Notes under the pieces: generated by a model
The model's input: only the letters and a program-made list of their open reading frames with translations
Databases searched by the model: none
Told to the model about the DNA's origin: nothing
DNA from: Gallionellaceae bacterium
GTDB lineage: Bacteria; Pseudomonadota; Gammaproteobacteria; Burkholderiales; Gallionellaceae
Direction of reading: 5' to 3'
Length of the DNA stretch: 13,163 nucleotides
Assembly (NCBI GenBank): GCA_003151655.1
Contig: PLYB01000254.1
Span: 4,371 to 17,533, forward strand
In this document: in pieces, positions 12,868-13,163 of the stretch
How the letters are laid out: each line of letters starts with the position of its first letter
Numbering within the stretch: the stretch's first letter is position 1
Position numbers and translations under genes: made by a program

Positions 12868-13163
12868 ATGAAACAATCACTCGAATGGAACAGGAAAGCA
12901 TTGCTGCAATCGCCGTTGTTCGCGCCGTTGCATCCGCTACTCGCCCGCCTTGAGGGCGATGGATTTCCCTTGATGCACGATTGCAATGCGCTGCTTGCTG
13001 CATTTCAGCCGCCCATCACCGTGCAGTACGGATTGCCATTGCGCTTTGTGGCGCAGGAGACCGGCAAGCTGCCGTTCGAGGCGCAGTATGAACCGCGTTG
13101 TTATCTCAAGGGCGAAGTGCCGACGCGCGAACACAACTGGCACGACTTGCTCAATGCGCTGGT
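12868..13163 (+). CDS. DUF3025 domain protein, 5' part only (runs off the window)
   Basis: The first 98 codons are present, starting at ATG 12868 with MKQSLEWNRKALLQSPLFAP; there is no stop before the window ends. Typical DUF3025 features are visible: W7 and the early LxSPLFxPL segment, ITVQYGLPLRFV (about residues 53-64), YEPRCYLKGEVPTREHNWHD (about 75-94) and the following LLNALV. Function is unknown; the family is common in the chromosomes of beta- and gammaproteobacteria. It reads away from the defence genes and has no defence link, so it probably marks the chromosomal flank. No strong Shine-Dalgarno is visible upstream of the ATG, so the start is likely but not certain. Confidence 0.8.
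   Translation, partial: MKQSLEWNRKALLQSPLFAPLHPLLARLEGDGFPLMHDCNALLAAFQPPITVQYGLPLRFVAQETGKLPFEAQYEPRCYLKGEVPTREHNWHDLLNAL

Overview
The window looks like a defence-gene island in a proteobacterial chromosome, most likely betaproteobacterial. Three things suggest this: the DUF3025 gene at the right edge, GC-moderate to GC-rich coding sequence, and interspersed GC-rich palindromic repeats of a kind common in beta/gammaproteobacterial genomes. The species cannot be read from the sequence. No transposase, integrase, tRNA, rRNA or CRISPR array is visible.

Layout, left to right. (1) 27-815 (+): a winged-helix protein with a PD-(D/E)XK-like core resembling plasmid/ICE replication-relaxation (MobC-like) proteins. 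(2) 816-1724: a gene-free stretch of about 0.9 kb, unusually rich in inverted repeats. Four of its hairpins share a 9-nt terminal loop beginning GATGA. (3) 1725-3357 (-): a YhcG/DUF1016 PD-(D/E)XK nuclease gene overlapping a small gene of unknown function. (4) 3474-7528 (-): an adjacent OLD-type ATPase/TOPRIM gene and UvrD-type helicase gene, i.e. a Gabija-like gajA-gajB pair with both proteins longer than the prototypes. (5) 7534-7635 (-): a short C-terminal remnant that looks like a DNA methyltransferase tail, abutting gajA. (6) 7721-9026 (-): two AT-rich genes, a 103-aa protein that may be effector-associated and a DUF2971 protein. (7) 9167-12544 (-): a 1125-aa single-chain Mrr-type nuclease + SF2 helicase with seven tandem helicase-associated (HA) repeats in place of a methyltransferase/target-recognition module. 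(8) 12545-12867: an intergenic region with an operator-like inverted repeat and a MITE-like element with inverted ends. (9) 12868-13163 (+): the 5' part of a DUF3025 gene, probably the chromosomal flank.

All genes from 1725 to 12544 lie on the minus strand. A degenerate palindromic repeat (core CGCATTGCRCCGRAT) occurs in four junctions: yhcG/gajB, gajA/small gene, small gene/DUF2971 and DUF2971/helicase. The close spacings (gajA-gajB 2 nt; yhcG-small gene overlapping) mark the transcriptionally coupled pairs. The island therefore looks assembled from separately acquired cassettes: one Gabija-like system, one DUF1016 nuclease pair, one AT-rich small gene/DUF2971 pair, and one nuclease-helicase-HA protein. 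The most novel candidates are the GATGA-loop hairpin array and the methyltransferase-less LlaGI-like helicase with HA repeats. All functional statements come from motif recognition by eye; no database search was run.
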